Below, in pieces: positions 34,738-45,488 of a DNA stretch of 64,000 bases (within the stretch, counting starts at the first letter, position 1; each line of letters begins with the position of its first letter). Location: assembly GCA_031769625.1 (NCBI GenBank), contig JAUIMM010000636.1, positions 2,569,501 through 2,633,500 of the forward strand. The letters run 5' to 3'. This stretch comes from Taudactylus pleione (taxonomy: Eukaryota > Chordata > Amphibia > Anura > Myobatrachidae). Below the pieces are notes generated by a model. The model was not told where the DNA came from. It saw only the letters and a list, made by a program, of their open reading frames with translations, and did no database searches. A program made the translations under genes and the position numbers.

Positions 34738-35527
34738 AAGCTGGGTACACATTAGACGATATTTCGGCTGATCTGACTAATTGGTCAGATATATTAATAC
34801 AAAATAGTGGTTGTTCATATCAACTTAATGGTTTTTCACAGGGGCATGTAAAGGGAGGGGTTTACATATATTTGCAAATACATGGTTAAGCGCCAGGCCA
34901 CGTCAAGGCTCCTCTATACCGATGTCCCTAACGCTACAAGATAATAGCACCCGCTCTGGGTCATATAATTGCATACTGTTGTGCCATATGATAACAGCAC
35001 ATACATAAATATATTTAGGCTGAGAGCTGACTCACCTAGGAGGTACCCCAGAAACCTCCAAATAGCACTACAGGAACCAGCACACCCTTTCAATGCTGGT
35101 CCTATCCATGCCTCTCAGAACAGCAATACAAAATAGTGGTTGCTCATATCAACTTAATGGTTTTCACAGGTGCTTGTAAAGGGAGGGGTTTACACTGAAC
35201 TACAGAATAAAAAAGAAAAAAGTGTCCCTCCAGCACACTGCAAAATATATCGGTCCGATATATTGTCATTATGATCTAATGTGTATGGTCTATATCGGGC
35301 CATGCGTTTAGGTCATCAGCCGCATTGTTGGGTCGTCCCTACAAGCAGCTCAATCTGATTAAGTGACTGAAGACCCCATGCAGCGGGATGTGGCACTGGC
35401 TGACATATCGGGAAGTGAGGAACCGGATCATCTAATGTGTACCTGCTGCCCGATATGTCGGCCTGTCATCTGTACAGTCGCCAGTCGGATCACTGGGTAC
35501 ACATATTGTCTAATGTGTACCCAGCTT
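34738..35527. mobile_element. TIR element AAGCTGGGTACACATTAGAC, split by an insert
   Basis: Left AAGCTGGGTACACATTAGAC is the inverse of right GTCTAATGTGTACCCAGCTT (20 bp perfect). Inner GATATTTCGGCTGATCTGAC and GGTCCGATATATTG phrases show the usual GATAT/CGAT-rich interior. An unrelated stretch at about 34795-35245 interrupts it. Confidence 0.75.
34797..35196. repeat. Insert bounded by ~70-bp direct repeats
   Basis: AATACAAAATAGTGGTTG(T/C)TC ... GTAAAGGGAGGGGTTTACA occurs at 34797-34866 and 35127-35196 in the same orientation around about 260 bp of non-coding sequence. It could be a small LTR-like or Penelope-type remnant, or a partial tandem duplication. Confidence 0.6.
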
Positions 35528-35728
35528 ATCACTCAATAATTAGACACCCAGTAAAAAAAATTAACAAATGGTCATTCCGTATATCATGCAAACTGTACAA
35601 AATAGGAGATCTTGCATCAGAGTGCCATTAATAACATAAGGCTTCAGTATAAACATGAGCATATTAACAGCAGTTATGAACAAATTTCTTGCTGCTTGCT
35701 GTAATGAACCATTTGGCCTACTCACTTT

Positions 35729-36664
35729 GGGCTCTATTTACTACAATCCGCAAATTGAATGCGGATTGTAGTGTGATATTACCGAGTGAATTCGCATTGC
35801 GAATTCAGGCAATATCACAGGGATTTACTATAAATCCCTTGCAGGGACAGAGCTTGCGATAAAGCTCTGTCCCTGCGGATCCCATCCGCACTCTAGTCGC
35901 GGTATTTTCGGAAAAAATACCGCGACTAAGAGCCTGCGCATGCGCCGACCGACCACCGCTACTACCCCCCCACCAACGCTAAGCCCCGCCCCCGGTGCTA
36001 AGCCCCGCCCCCACGATCGCGGACCCCCGCGACCCCCCCTCCCTTCATTACACTTACCTGCATCCTCCTGGCCTCCGGTGATCTCCTGGCTTCCCGATCA
36101 GGTGATCTCCCATACTGCACTGGGGCCCGATCACCTGATGACCGGGCCCCAGTGTACTATGGGAGACCAGCTGACCGGAGAGGAGTCATTACCGGAGGCC
36201 CGATCACCGGTCCCTGGATTCAGGTAAGTAAAAAAAAAATGTTTAATTTTTTTTTTCTTTTTTTTACAGTAATCAGCTTGCGGTCTGCTTAGACCACATA
36301 GCTGATTACTGGTACCGGCTCCCGCCTCTGCTCTCCCCGTTAGAGCAGAGTGGGAGCCTGGTAACCGGGGGAGACCCTGGATAACGCCACCTCCAGGTGG
36401 CATTATTATCACAGGGCTTCCCCCGGTATTTTTTTACTATTTATTTTTAGTAACTATGGTCGGATCACATTTCCCATTACAATTATAGGAAATGCGATCT
36501 GCTTTACTAAAAATAAGTGATACTGGGGGTTGGAGTAGAATTTTACTAATTCTACTCCAATTGCCCTGTAATAACTACAGGTGAAACTAAAATAATGTGA
36601 AAAGGGTGTGAAAACACCCTTTTTCACTTTATTTTAGTAAAAATAATGTTAATAAATAGAGCCC
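35729..36664. mobile_element. Non-autonomous TIR element, GGGCTCTATTTA ends
   Basis: Ends GGGCTCTATTTACTA and TAATAAATAGAGCCC are inverted. Several interior inverted repeats occur: CAATCCGCAAATTGAATGCGG with GCGGATTGTAG, TGACCGGAGAGGAGTCATTA, and the GTAATCAGCTTGCGG / GCTGATTAC pair. Flanks TTT and TAA do not match, so the target duplication is unproven. No transposase. Confidence 0.7.
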
Positions 36665-36925
36665 TAAATGTTTTGGTTTTCAACTAAATTTCCAACTGTT
36701 ACAGTTGTTAAGAATATTTACTATACCTCAATGATAGCCCTAGGCAGCAGTCATAATGCACCAGACAGAATCACTAATGCTAATTACAAACACATAGGGT
36801 ACACAAAGCCTGCACTTTCTAATGTTCAATATAGTCTATAACAGTCCAGAGAAATGGACATTTCTTTCAGATGTATACCTCTTTGTAAATTCTCATTAAA
36901 CTTTTATAATATGGATGGTCTCAAG

Positions 36926-37203
36926 CAGAGCCGTAACTAGACTTTTTGGTGCCCTCTGCCAGAAAGAGCATTGGCGCCCCCCTCATTTTTCAAAGGGACA
37001 TAATGCACCCAAAAAATGGCCATGGCCTCATGGGGAAGGGCCAGGGAAGAGATAGGAGAGGCCAGGAGATGCTGGGGATGAAATAAGAGGAAGCTACAAG
37101 CAAGAATGATAATAAACAGAAATTTGACAGGCCCAAACAGTGCCCCCTGACCTGTGGTGCCCTGTGCCATGGCACCGGCCGCACTACCCTAGCTACGGCC
37201 CTG
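36926..37203. mobile_element. hAT MITE with perfect 8-bp duplication GTCTCAAG
   Basis: Ends CAGAGCCGTAACTAGAC and CCTAGCTACGGCCCTG; GTCTCAAG is present exactly at 36918-36925 and 37204-37211. The 278-bp interior is non-coding. The perfect duplication marks a relatively recent hAT-mediated insertion. Confidence 0.9.
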
Positions 37204-37299
37204 GTCTCAAGTTTAAAAGGAAAAGAGAGAAAATAAACATGGCATATATATAGAGTTTATCAGCCACTGTCTTGTGTCAGTTATTATACTGAGCACCAC

Positions 37300-37304
37300 C
37301 TGCT

Positions 37305-37330
<26 letters not shown>
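37300..37330. repeat. (TA)n microsatellite
   Basis: About 30 bases of alternating TA. Confidence 0.9.
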
Positions 37331-37335
<5 letters not shown>

Positions 37336-37495
37336 GAGTTTGACACTCAGGATATTACAGATGTCTGCCAGGGGGTCCCCCAAAGGTGCAGGTAGCAATC
37401 AGGTATCCTAATACTAGGAAGAGGCACTCTGCAGTCTTTTAGATGCATATCAAATTGTATTTAAAATTAGATACCAACATTTCAAGACTTCACAG

Positions 37496-38277
37496 CAGTG
37501 GCGTAACTAGGGCAGGGCCGCTGGGGCTCGCGCCCTGGGTGTAATGGGACTGGTGGTGGTGGTGGGGCGGCGCTGCAGCGATGTGTGTGTTTCAGCAGCC
37601 AGTGAGAGTCAGACAGATTCTCATTGGCTGCTGCACCCACTGCCAGAGCCATGCTGGAGCTCACTCATGAGTTCTGCCTTCTAGCTCCTGCAGTGGGTGA
37701 TGGGAGAGATGTCATGATGTCTCTCCTCTAGTTCGAGTGGGAGCGAGCAGGAGGATAGAGTAGCAGACAGCGGCGGGCATGGAAGGAGCGGGAATTCAGG
37801 CAAGTCAGTGTCAGTGTTTTCTGTTTTGTGTGTGTATGTCTGTGTGTGTTATGTAAGGGGCACTACTGGCACTGTATCACTTCTGGGGGCACTGAACAGG
37901 GAGGACCACTACAGGGGGCAATGTATAAGGGGCACTGTATAGGGGGACCACTACTTGGGGCACTGTATAAGGGGCACTACTATGGACCTGCATAAGGGGG
38001 ACCACTACTGGGGGCACTGTACAAGGGACAATAGTGGGGGCCTGCATAAGGGGGACCACTAATGGGGGCACTGTATAAGGGGCACTGCTGGGGGCCTGCA
38101 TCATGGGGACCACTACTGGGAGCACTGCATAGGGGCACTGTATAAGTGCCCCCTATGCAGTGACCATGCCCCTTGCTCATTTTTCAGTGCAAGCTCCTTG
38201 AGTGCTCGCACAAAAAAAGGGGGGTGGGGCTCCATTTTTCAACTTGCCATGGGACAAATACCCTAGTTGCGCCATTG
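37496..38277. mobile_element. hAT element, CAGTGGCGTAACTAGGG ends
   Basis: Ends CAGTGGCGTAACTAGGGC and CCCTAGTTGCGCCATTG; flanks CTTCACAG and TTTCACAG match at 7 of 8. It holds a GC-rich part (37540-37760) shared, inverted, with 16617-16790 and a minisatellite at 37855-38160. No transposase. A repetitive peptide frame on the minus strand (37877-38180) simply translates the minisatellite. Confidence 0.85.
37855..38160. repeat. Minisatellite, GGGGCACT / GGGGGACCACTAC units
   Basis: Units such as TGTATAAGGGGCACTACT and CATAAGGGGGACCACTACTG alternate over about 300 bp within the hAT element. The complement contains the AGTAGTGCCCC core seen at 15836-16600 and 55040-55310. Confidence 0.9.
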
Positions 38278-38989
38278 TTTCACAGAGTCTTTTTGCCAGG
38301 GTATAATACAGAACAGAGCAGCATGATCATGTGGATGTCCCGCTCCACATCATTAGTGAGCGATGACACTATGGTCATGCCCCCCCCCCCAGTAATATGT
38401 GTGTGTGTGTCTCACGTATATATGTATGTATATATATATATACATATATATAAAAATTATATTTATATTGATATATATGCCACCATATCACCTTGAGGTG
38501 ATATGGTAGCACTTTGGAGGAAAATAGCCCACATTCAAATAATCAGATGTAAAAGGCCACCTCTCTCTCTATCACAGCGTGAACTGTTCATATATCAAGA
38601 TCTTTATTTTGCTCCACCTCTCTCAATCTTCCTCATCCTCAGCAGATAAGCACATAACAAAGGAATATATAACAGTCCATTACGTTAACATCAAACTCAT
38701 CTTATTGATAAATAATTAGCAAATATTTACATAAAATGCAACTGTTATGCATAATAACTTCAACAAATGACATATAAACTTAGGCTTATCCTTAATCAGG
38801 AGTCCTCACCTTAAGCTTGGCGCTCCATGAAGCACAATTAAAAATATTGAAATAATTGAAAATATTGGATTACGTATATATAAAAAAGAAAAATATTATA
38901 AATATTATATAATATATGATGTCTATCCTACACAGTCCCCAGCGCTGCAAAACTTAATGTCAGTTGCCTCCCTGACATATACAACCAAA
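38278..38989. other. Non-coding; small hairpin and AT repeats
   Basis: A (C)11-type run at about 38380, (TA)-rich tracts at 38410-38460 and a perfect 23-bp hairpin CCATATCACC-TTG-AGGTGATATGG at 38483-38506. No gene visible. Confidence 0.6.
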
Positions 38990-40488
38990 ACCACAAAAAA
39001 AGAAATAAGTTGTGCTGCTGCAGCTGTGTACTCTGCTATGCTTGATTTATCAATAACCTTAGCCTCTCTGAATCATAAAAAACAACATTTATTGCGCACA
39101 ATAACAGCATAATAACATCATAAAATGTAACTCTCAAATGAGAATATATTTAGCACAATGATACAGTAGTTGCAACAACTCATATAACTAGTAATATTGA
39201 ATCTATGTAATACATTAAATTCCCATATAAAAGAAAAGTCTTGACTTGGATCAAATTGTAGATAGTATAGTTCTGATGCTCACCACTTGTTTCCACATTA
39301 GGTGCTTTAGGTATCCAGTGAATGGCCTGATGTATGCCGGCGTTGAGCTGGAGCTTGTAGTGCACTGGTGCTCACTTGTTAAAGTGAATGATTGTAAAGG
39401 CGCTGAGTATATCCAGATTGGGGCTCTGCACAGCAGGTGGGTGTAAGGCAAAGTTCCCACAGGACAGGCAGGACGGAATAGTGGCTGTAATTTAGGACAA
39501 ATTTCTGACCAACACCACGATCTATTAGCGGTCTCTCGTCTCCGCTAGCAATGTCACCTTTGCCGCACTGCTCCACATCTCAGCTGCCGGCTGATACTGC
39601 TCCAGTGAATTAGGAGCTTGCACCTCGTCGCATGTATGTGGATGGTCGCAGTGGGCAGCAATGTGCACTTTGAGTTGTAGAACACTGGTTACAGTGTGTT
39701 AACCCCTTCTACGTGTTTCGCTACCCTCTTAGAGCTATCTTGAAAAACTGTAAGAGGGGAGCAAAATGCGTCGAAGGGGTTAACACACTGTGACCAGTGT
39801 CCTACAACTCAAAGTGCACGTTGCTGCTCACTGCGACTATCCACATACATGCGACGAGGTGCAAGCTCCTAATTCACTGGAGCAGTATCAGCCGGCAGCT
39901 AAGACATTGAGCAATGCGGCAAAGGTGACATTGCTAGCTGAGACGAGAGACCGCTAATAGACCACGGTGTTAGTCAGATGTTTGTCCTATATTGCAGCCA
40001 CTATTCTGTCCTGCCTGTCCTGTGGGAACTTTGCCTTACACCCACCTGCTGTGCAGAGCACCAATCTGGATATACTCCGCGCCTTTACAATCATTCACTT
40101 CAAGTGAGCACCAGTGCACTACAAGCACCAGCTCAATGCCGGCATACATCAGGCCATTCACTGGATACCTACAGCACCTAATGTGGAAGCAAGTGGTGAG
40201 CATCAGAACTGTACTATCTACAATTTGATCCAAGTCAAGACTTTTCTTTTATATGGGAATTTAATGTATTACATAGATTCAATATTACTAGTTATATGAG
40301 TTGTTGCAACTACTGTATCATTGTGCTAAATATATTCTCATTTGAGAGTTACATTTTATGATGTTATTATGCTGTTATTGTGTGCAATAAATGTTGTTTT
40401 TTATGATTCAGAGAGGCTAACGTTATTGATAAATCAAGCATAGCAGAGTACACAGCTGCAGCAGTGCAACTTATTTCTTTTTTGTGTT
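38990..40488. repeat. 1.5-kb near-perfect palindrome, probably two inverted PLE ends
   Basis: The left arm (38990 to about 39735) is matched inverted by the right arm (about 39751-40488) almost base for base; only about 17 nt separate them. Each arm, read outward from the centre, gives a hammerhead-like GAAAC/AAAATGCGTCG segment, GGGGTTAACACACTGT, about 600 bp of shared sequence and a GCAATAAATGTTGTTTTTTA end with AATAAA. That order is the PLE terminal-repeat layout seen elsewhere in the window, so I read it as two copies joined head to head. Short open frames recur symmetrically in both arms and are not genes. Confidence 0.85.
39700..39775. ncRNA. Paired hammerhead-like remnants at the palindrome centre
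   Basis: On the minus strand TAGCGAAACACGTAG (39723 down to 39709) keeps GAAA; on the plus strand GAGCAAAATGCGTCG (39759-39773) has AAAA. Upstream cores (CAAGATA minus, TTGAAAA plus) fit CUGANGA poorly. Recognition depends on comparison with the copies at 20766 and 21184. Confidence 0.35.
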
Positions 40489-40847
40489 ATGCATGATAAC
40501 TGGACTTTGGTGATGTTATCGCATATGAAAATAGAATAATCAGAAATAAAGCCCAAGTCACACCGATGATCATGCAGAGCGATCCATGGGAGATAGCATT
40601 TAACCAATGTGTCTCTACTAGCTGAGACTGTTTCAAGGTGTATAATGGATTACTGATAACATAAGCTTATATAGCCAAGATAATCAATCCAGTGTAATTG
40701 GAAACATAAACAACTCTCTCTTTTATAACTTAAACATGCAGAAGTATATAGAGGCATGTCTCCCACTTACATATATCATTGCCACTTATCTAAAAACATT
40801 GGAGATGTGTGTAAGCATGAGGTTTATGTACATCTCTGAATGAGGCT
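40489..40847. other. Non-coding spacer
   Basis: Nothing recognised; TTACATATATCATTGCCACTT near 40768 faintly resembles sequence before the second LTR-like repeat (about 47330). Confidence 0.4.
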
Positions 40848-41639
40848 CCCAGTTATTATTACATCAAATAATATCCTGAAGTACATATATGTAGCATGGA
40901 TTGGCCAAATCCACAGGCAGAATGGATCCAATAAAAAGCACATAAATCTATCTTAATAAATGAAGTTTAATATGAGAAAAAATACTTACAATGCTTAAAG
41001 TAACTACAAAAAACAATTAATAAGAATGACATTCAAAGATAGTTTTAGGCAAATAATTTTCTTACAAGCAAAAAATGTAAAAAATGAGCAGTCTCACTTA
41101 CATGAATCTGTTTGCAGGGAGACACAAAAAAATGGCACAATCCACAATGTCAGATTAGCTTCCCAAGAATTGTACAAAGTTTTAGAATTCTACATGCCAT
41201 TTTATGTCTGCCTGGGCTGTCACATAGCCCGCATTCTTTCCTTGGCTTTCTGTATCAATGCATAATAGTCAAGATCCTGCTTGTCATCATAACATTCTTT
41301 TGGTGGTGGTGGGATGGTTTTTGGCATAGGATAAGGGTCTGTGATGTTTCACAGATCTTCAAGGAATGTGGGGAGTATATTAACATTTTATGTGAACATT
41401 GATTTATTGGTCACCATAAAAAAACTTTATGACCTCACCATAAACCATTACCTGCTCCCTGATCTGAGCATATCCTTCTGTCTCCTTGCGGATCAAGGAA
41501 GTGAAACCATACATTTTAACAGTAGTCAAGTAAATATACAAAAAAAAATATTTGCAGGGCACCATGATGGTAATTAAAATACATTTTCTTAATAAACAGA
41601 TAAGGGTTACATGCGGTCTAATATCTCATAATCCATCCA
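40848..41639 (-). repeat. LTR-like direct repeat, 3' copy (coding sense)
   Basis: Aligns collinearly with 47448-48262: CCAGTTATTAT, GCATGGATTGGC-AA, AATTAATAAGAATGACAT, CTCACTTACATGAATCTGT, CAGATCTTCAAGGAAT, AAGGGTTACATGCGGTCTAAT. Divergence is substantial (scattered substitutions and short indels). Confidence 0.65.
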
Positions 41640-41769
41640 TGAAATAGTCATGTCACCTCCCCCATAAGAAGCTGGCAAGGGGAACAGTGAACCATGTCAC
41701 AGTAGCTTCTGCTCACTAGTGATCAGTCTTTCATCCTGCCTGGAGAGCCCTTTGCATTATCATGTTCAG

Positions 41770-43015
41770 AACCCTTTAGATGCTTGTGAAAACTGATTGG
41801 AAATATGTTTTTTTTTGCAGTGTCCAGGGCATTACTATAAGGGGTAGATAGTATAACATTTGAGGAAGTTATTTGGAATATGAGATTAATATACCACTGA
41901 CGTTTTACTCAACGTGAGAGTTTTTTTAGGTGTCTTGTTAATTTAGAATGCCACGGTTGATGTCTAAGTCTATGTGAAGTGTTGTAAGTGGCTGGAACCA
42001 CTTTATCGAGGGCTGTTTCTAGAATCTGGTTCAGGTGTGATACAGCAGTCTCAGGAGAAAGGAATGTAGAAATTGGTGAGAATAGTATTAGGGAGGTGGA
42101 TAGTTGCATTAATATTTCTACTGGTTTGAGGGGGTTTGGTTGATTTCAATGACATTTTGGTGACATAATGGAGGAGAATGTGCAGATGATAATTTTGTGA
42201 TCTGAGAGAGGGAACAAAGTGAATGAGTGAATTAAGAAACTGAGCATACAGTATTCTAGTGAATACAAGATCAAATCAGTGACCATACGGATGAGTAGAG
42301 GAGTCAGTCCATTGGGAGAGGCCAAGAGAGGAGGTTAGAGAAAGTAGTTTGGAGGCATGAGGAGGTTGTGGACTGTCAATAGGGATATTGAAATAACCCA
42401 TGATGATCATGGAGATGTCAGAGGATAGGAAGTGAGGGAGTCAGGTAGAAAAGTGTTCCAGAAATTGTTGGGGTGGCCCAGGTGGGCATTAGCAGCAACA
42501 CTGAGAGAGAGAGGGGTGAGAATCCTGATAGAATGTATTTGAATTGATTTAAATGTGAGTGATGGTACCTGTGGGATGTCTGTGTATGTGAAAGATTGGG
42601 ACAGTAATATTCCAACCCCACCTCCTTTAGTGTTACTAGGCCTGGAGGTGTGTGAAGTGTAGGCCACCGTGTGAGAGTGCTGCAGGGAAGGTAGTGTCTT
42701 ATTGTTTGAGACATGTTTCTGTTTTCACCAGGAGGTTGACGTTATCTCAGATAAAGAGGTCATGGATGGTTGTTTGTTTATTGCAAACAGAGCTTGCATT
42801 TCATAAGGCAAATTTTAGTGACTTGGAGGGTGATGGGAGTCACATGATATGTCTGAGGTTTGCTGGATTTATATTCCATTGTGAGTGGAGCATGTTGGAG
42901 GGGCCTGGATTTGTTGATATGTCACCAGCTAATAGAAGTAGAAGGAGAGAGATATAAATATAGTTGTGGGAGCTGTATGAAATATTTTTATGGTGACAGG
43001 TTGAGGATGATATTT
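41770..43015 (-). pseudogene. L2/CR1-type LINE, ORF2 endonuclease domain only
   Basis: The minus strand reads ISLLLLLLAGDISTNPGP (near 42960-42905), the start typical of L2/CR1 ORF2. Later come KGGGVGILLS, PLSLSVAANAHLG and LFPLSDHKIIICTF (the SDH motif of APE-type endonucleases). Then come FLSPETAVSHLNQILETALD and WHSKLTRHLKKLSR, the linker before RT. Several frameshifts break it. APE endonuclease nicks the target for retrotransposition. The copy keeps the 5' half and lacks RT and the 3' tail, the reverse of normal LINE truncation, so the 3' part was probably deleted after insertion. Confidence 0.7.
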
Positions 43016-43775
43016 TCAATGTATAAATGAATATATATATATATATATGTGTGTGTGTGAAAAAGCTCATATCTGGCTGCAGACTGACTATGGATTTTAG
43101 CCATTTCTAGCTGGCACCTGCATTCAGTCTCTCATTCTACAGCTTCTTGGCTATCTGCAGTCTCATGTTCTACTTGGTATCCTTTAAAACTAATGTATAA
43201 GTTGCATCTTTATCGCGTTGTCTACATCTCCAAATGTTTGAAGGTAGTTTGCAAATACATGTTCAAGACAGAATCATCACTAGAATTATTAGAGGCTTCC
43301 AAAAGCTGACAGGTATTTGTCCAATTCTCAGGAACAGAGCTAATGTCTGACTGGCTCCCTATATGGGATTGGACTTGCCTCCAGGAGTGCTTCAATCAGT
43401 TGATCTTTGGTCTTGCTGTCACTGGCAATTCCATTAGTCACACATTTTGCCCTTGTCAGCTGTTTAAAAGCAGCTGGCATCTTGGTCCTCTCTTTTTGCC
43501 AAATAAGATAGAAAATAAAAACACAAGAAGGGAGAGAAAAAAATATTTGCACTCTATGTCTTTAAAATGTTTTAAACATTTAGTTTGGTCTCTGATGAAT
43601 TAGACTACTATTTCTCTCTCAGAAATCACACACCCCTAATTCACTTAAGTTCTTAAAACATATATATCACCACCCCTGCCTCCCATATGTAATGGGCCCA
43701 GTTTTAAGATACTATTTCTAACTGCTGTCAAAAACCTTGTTAAGGTCAGCACATGCTTGAGCTTGCGTAATGTGG
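42959..43775. repeat. ~0.8-kb direct repeat A, copy 1
   Basis: Runs from ATAGTTGTGGGAGCTGTATG to TTGCGTAATGTGGGTT and is repeated at 46442-47266 with about 3% visible differences, an 11-bp indel (GCCCGATGAT region) and a microsatellite length change. It includes the LINE 5' margin and the gag-like start. Similarity drops abruptly at both ends, where the PLE begins. Confidence 0.9.
43335..43510 (-). pseudogene. gag-like N-terminus (SAP-like), copy in repeat A1
   Basis: The minus strand gives KMPAAFKQLTRAKCVTNGI followed by KTKDQLIEALLEA. A short helix, then K-x-K-D-x-L-I-E-A-L-L, resembles the SAP-like segment that opens gag proteins of several vertebrate LTR retrotransposons. A stop follows soon after. 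A further phrase downstream (YLQTFGDVDN) recalls Gypsy gag but is out of frame. The same sequence recurs at 46825-46990. Confidence 0.45.
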
Positions 43776-43779
43776 GTTA

Positions 43780-44640
43780 GACAAAGGTATCTTGAACAAA
43801 CACGAATACAACTTCATATACAACCCCAACCCCATCATTCCAGTCTTCTACTATCTCCAGAAAATACACAAAAGCATTACCAATCCACCAGGCAGACCAA
43901 TCATATCCGGCATCAATTTCATATCAAGCAACCTCTCACAATACATCGACCATTTCCGACAACCACATGTCAAATGCCAAAGATCACACCTCCAAGACAC
44001 TACCCACATACTCAAAATCCTCGACAACATAACATGGGGTGATGACCACTGGCTGGTCACCAGCAATGTTACATCACTCTACACTATAATCAATCACACA
44101 CAAGGACTCAACAGCATCAACGAACACCTCAAACACGATGATTCACTGGAACCAAACCAATTATCCTTCATTCTACAAGGCATTGATTACATCCTTTCAC
44201 ATAACTATTTCTGGTTCAATGGGAAATTTTTCCTGAAGAGGACGGGCACCGCCATGGGGACAAAGTTCGCGCCCAGCTATGCGAATTTGTTCATGAGTAG
44301 CTGGGAAGACTCCCACATATGGACGGGCCATGGCTGGGACGCGAACTTGGTCCTATGGACGAGGTACATTGACGATGTCCTCTGCATCTGGAAAGGTCCC
44401 CTCAACACATTACTTGACTTCATCAGCTATGACAATGATAGAAACCTCCATTTCACAACACACTACAGCCAGACATCAGTCATCCCTCGACTTGGAAGTC
44501 TTCATCAAAAACCAACAGATACATACCAGAACCTACCAAAAACCAGTGGATGTCAATAGCTATATCCTATCCACCAGTGGTCACCACCCCACCTGGCACA
44601 TGCACCAGTTTAATTCCATCACCCCCTGCCCGGTCATTTA
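43780..44640 (+). pseudogene. Penelope-type reverse transcriptase remnant
   Basis: The 255-codon frame opens with IPVFYYLQKIHKS and NPPGRPIISGIN, continues with SNVTSLYT, FWFNGKFFLKRTGTAMGTKF and APSYANLFM, and has the catalytic box TRYIDDVLCIWKG (aspartates at 44371-44376). A frameshift near 44485 moves the sequence to the next frame, where SLDLEVFIK and VNSYILSTSGHHPTW continue the RT. These are hallmark motifs, in order, of Penelope RT, which extends a nicked target 3' end on the element RNA. The N-terminal part, at least 200 residues, is missing. No other stop interrupts the core, so decay is modest. Confidence 0.85.
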
Positions 44641-45015
44641 GCCACCATCCTCAGAGAGACACCCATCCACACCTCCCCGGACCCCTTCGGTCACCCGAGC
44701 CACCAACCATCACCCTCCAAATAACCCACACACACACCCAGCCTATCACAGCACATGATTTGCCGGCTGCACCACGGGACTAAACTACCACGACAGTGCG
44801 GGTTCACATCCCCACCTCCACAATAATTGCCACACACACCCCGGTGCCCCTGACCCCCCACCCCACTCGCCAAATGCCCCTGCCCAATAATTAAATCCTC
44901 CACCAAGCACCAAACACTCAGTCACTTTTTCCACATACCTCCTCCGCTCAATGCACACCAGAACCAGCTGTCACCTCAACCCATTTAAACACACGGAAAC
45001 CCTACGCAGCATAAG

Positions 45016-45390
45016 ATTGGCTGCCCGCACCACGTGACCACCTCCAACCAACTACATCCGCTCACGATTCCCATAGCAACCACATAATGCATTACAGTAC
45101 ACCAGCCCCAGCATACGCACCCACACCAGCAGAGCACACGATTGGCTGCCAACACCACGTGACCGCCGTTGACCATCCACAGCCAATCACGATCCCCATA
45201 GCAGCCACACACACACCCAGACATGAGCCCCAGCTAACACACCCACAGCAGCGCAGCACACCATTGGCTACCCAAACCACGTGACGATATCACCCAATTA
45301 CAGGCTTAGCCTCGCACAATTACCCACGACCTATCAGATACATGGGCCACACCCACTCTTAGCCCTATTGGTCATCTCCACCACCTGACA
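45016..45390 (+). promoter_or_regulatory. Four repeated ATTGG + CACGTGAC modules
   Basis: ATTGGCTGCCCGCACCACGT followed by GAC starts at 45016, with related copies at 45141, 45263 and (weaker) 45367; spacing is 125, 122 and about 104 bp. Each joins an inverted CCAAT box to a CACGTG E-box. A TTTAAA follows at 45415. This looks like the PLE promoter; binding is inferred. Confidence 0.55.
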
Positions 45391-45453
45391 AACACAGAAC
45401 CTGGAACTTCCACATTTAAACCCCACACGTGCATAGCCACACTTCTTACCTTC

Positions 45454-45488
45454 TTGAAGAAGGCAGAGCCCCTGCCAAAACACGTTGG
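45454..45488 (+). ncRNA. Hammerhead-ribozyme-like core in the PLE
   Basis: TTGAAGA (45454-45460; one mismatch to CUGANGA), a 5-bp stem GGCAG/CTGCC (45462-45466, 45472-45476), AAAA for GAAA, then CACGTTGG. It lies about 35 nt after a TTTAAA box and upstream of AATAAA at 46249, the position expected in a PLE terminal repeat. Confidence 0.5.

Noticed and set aside
37877..38180. Repetitive peptide frames resembling a structural protein
   Set aside because: Translation of a minisatellite inside a hAT element.
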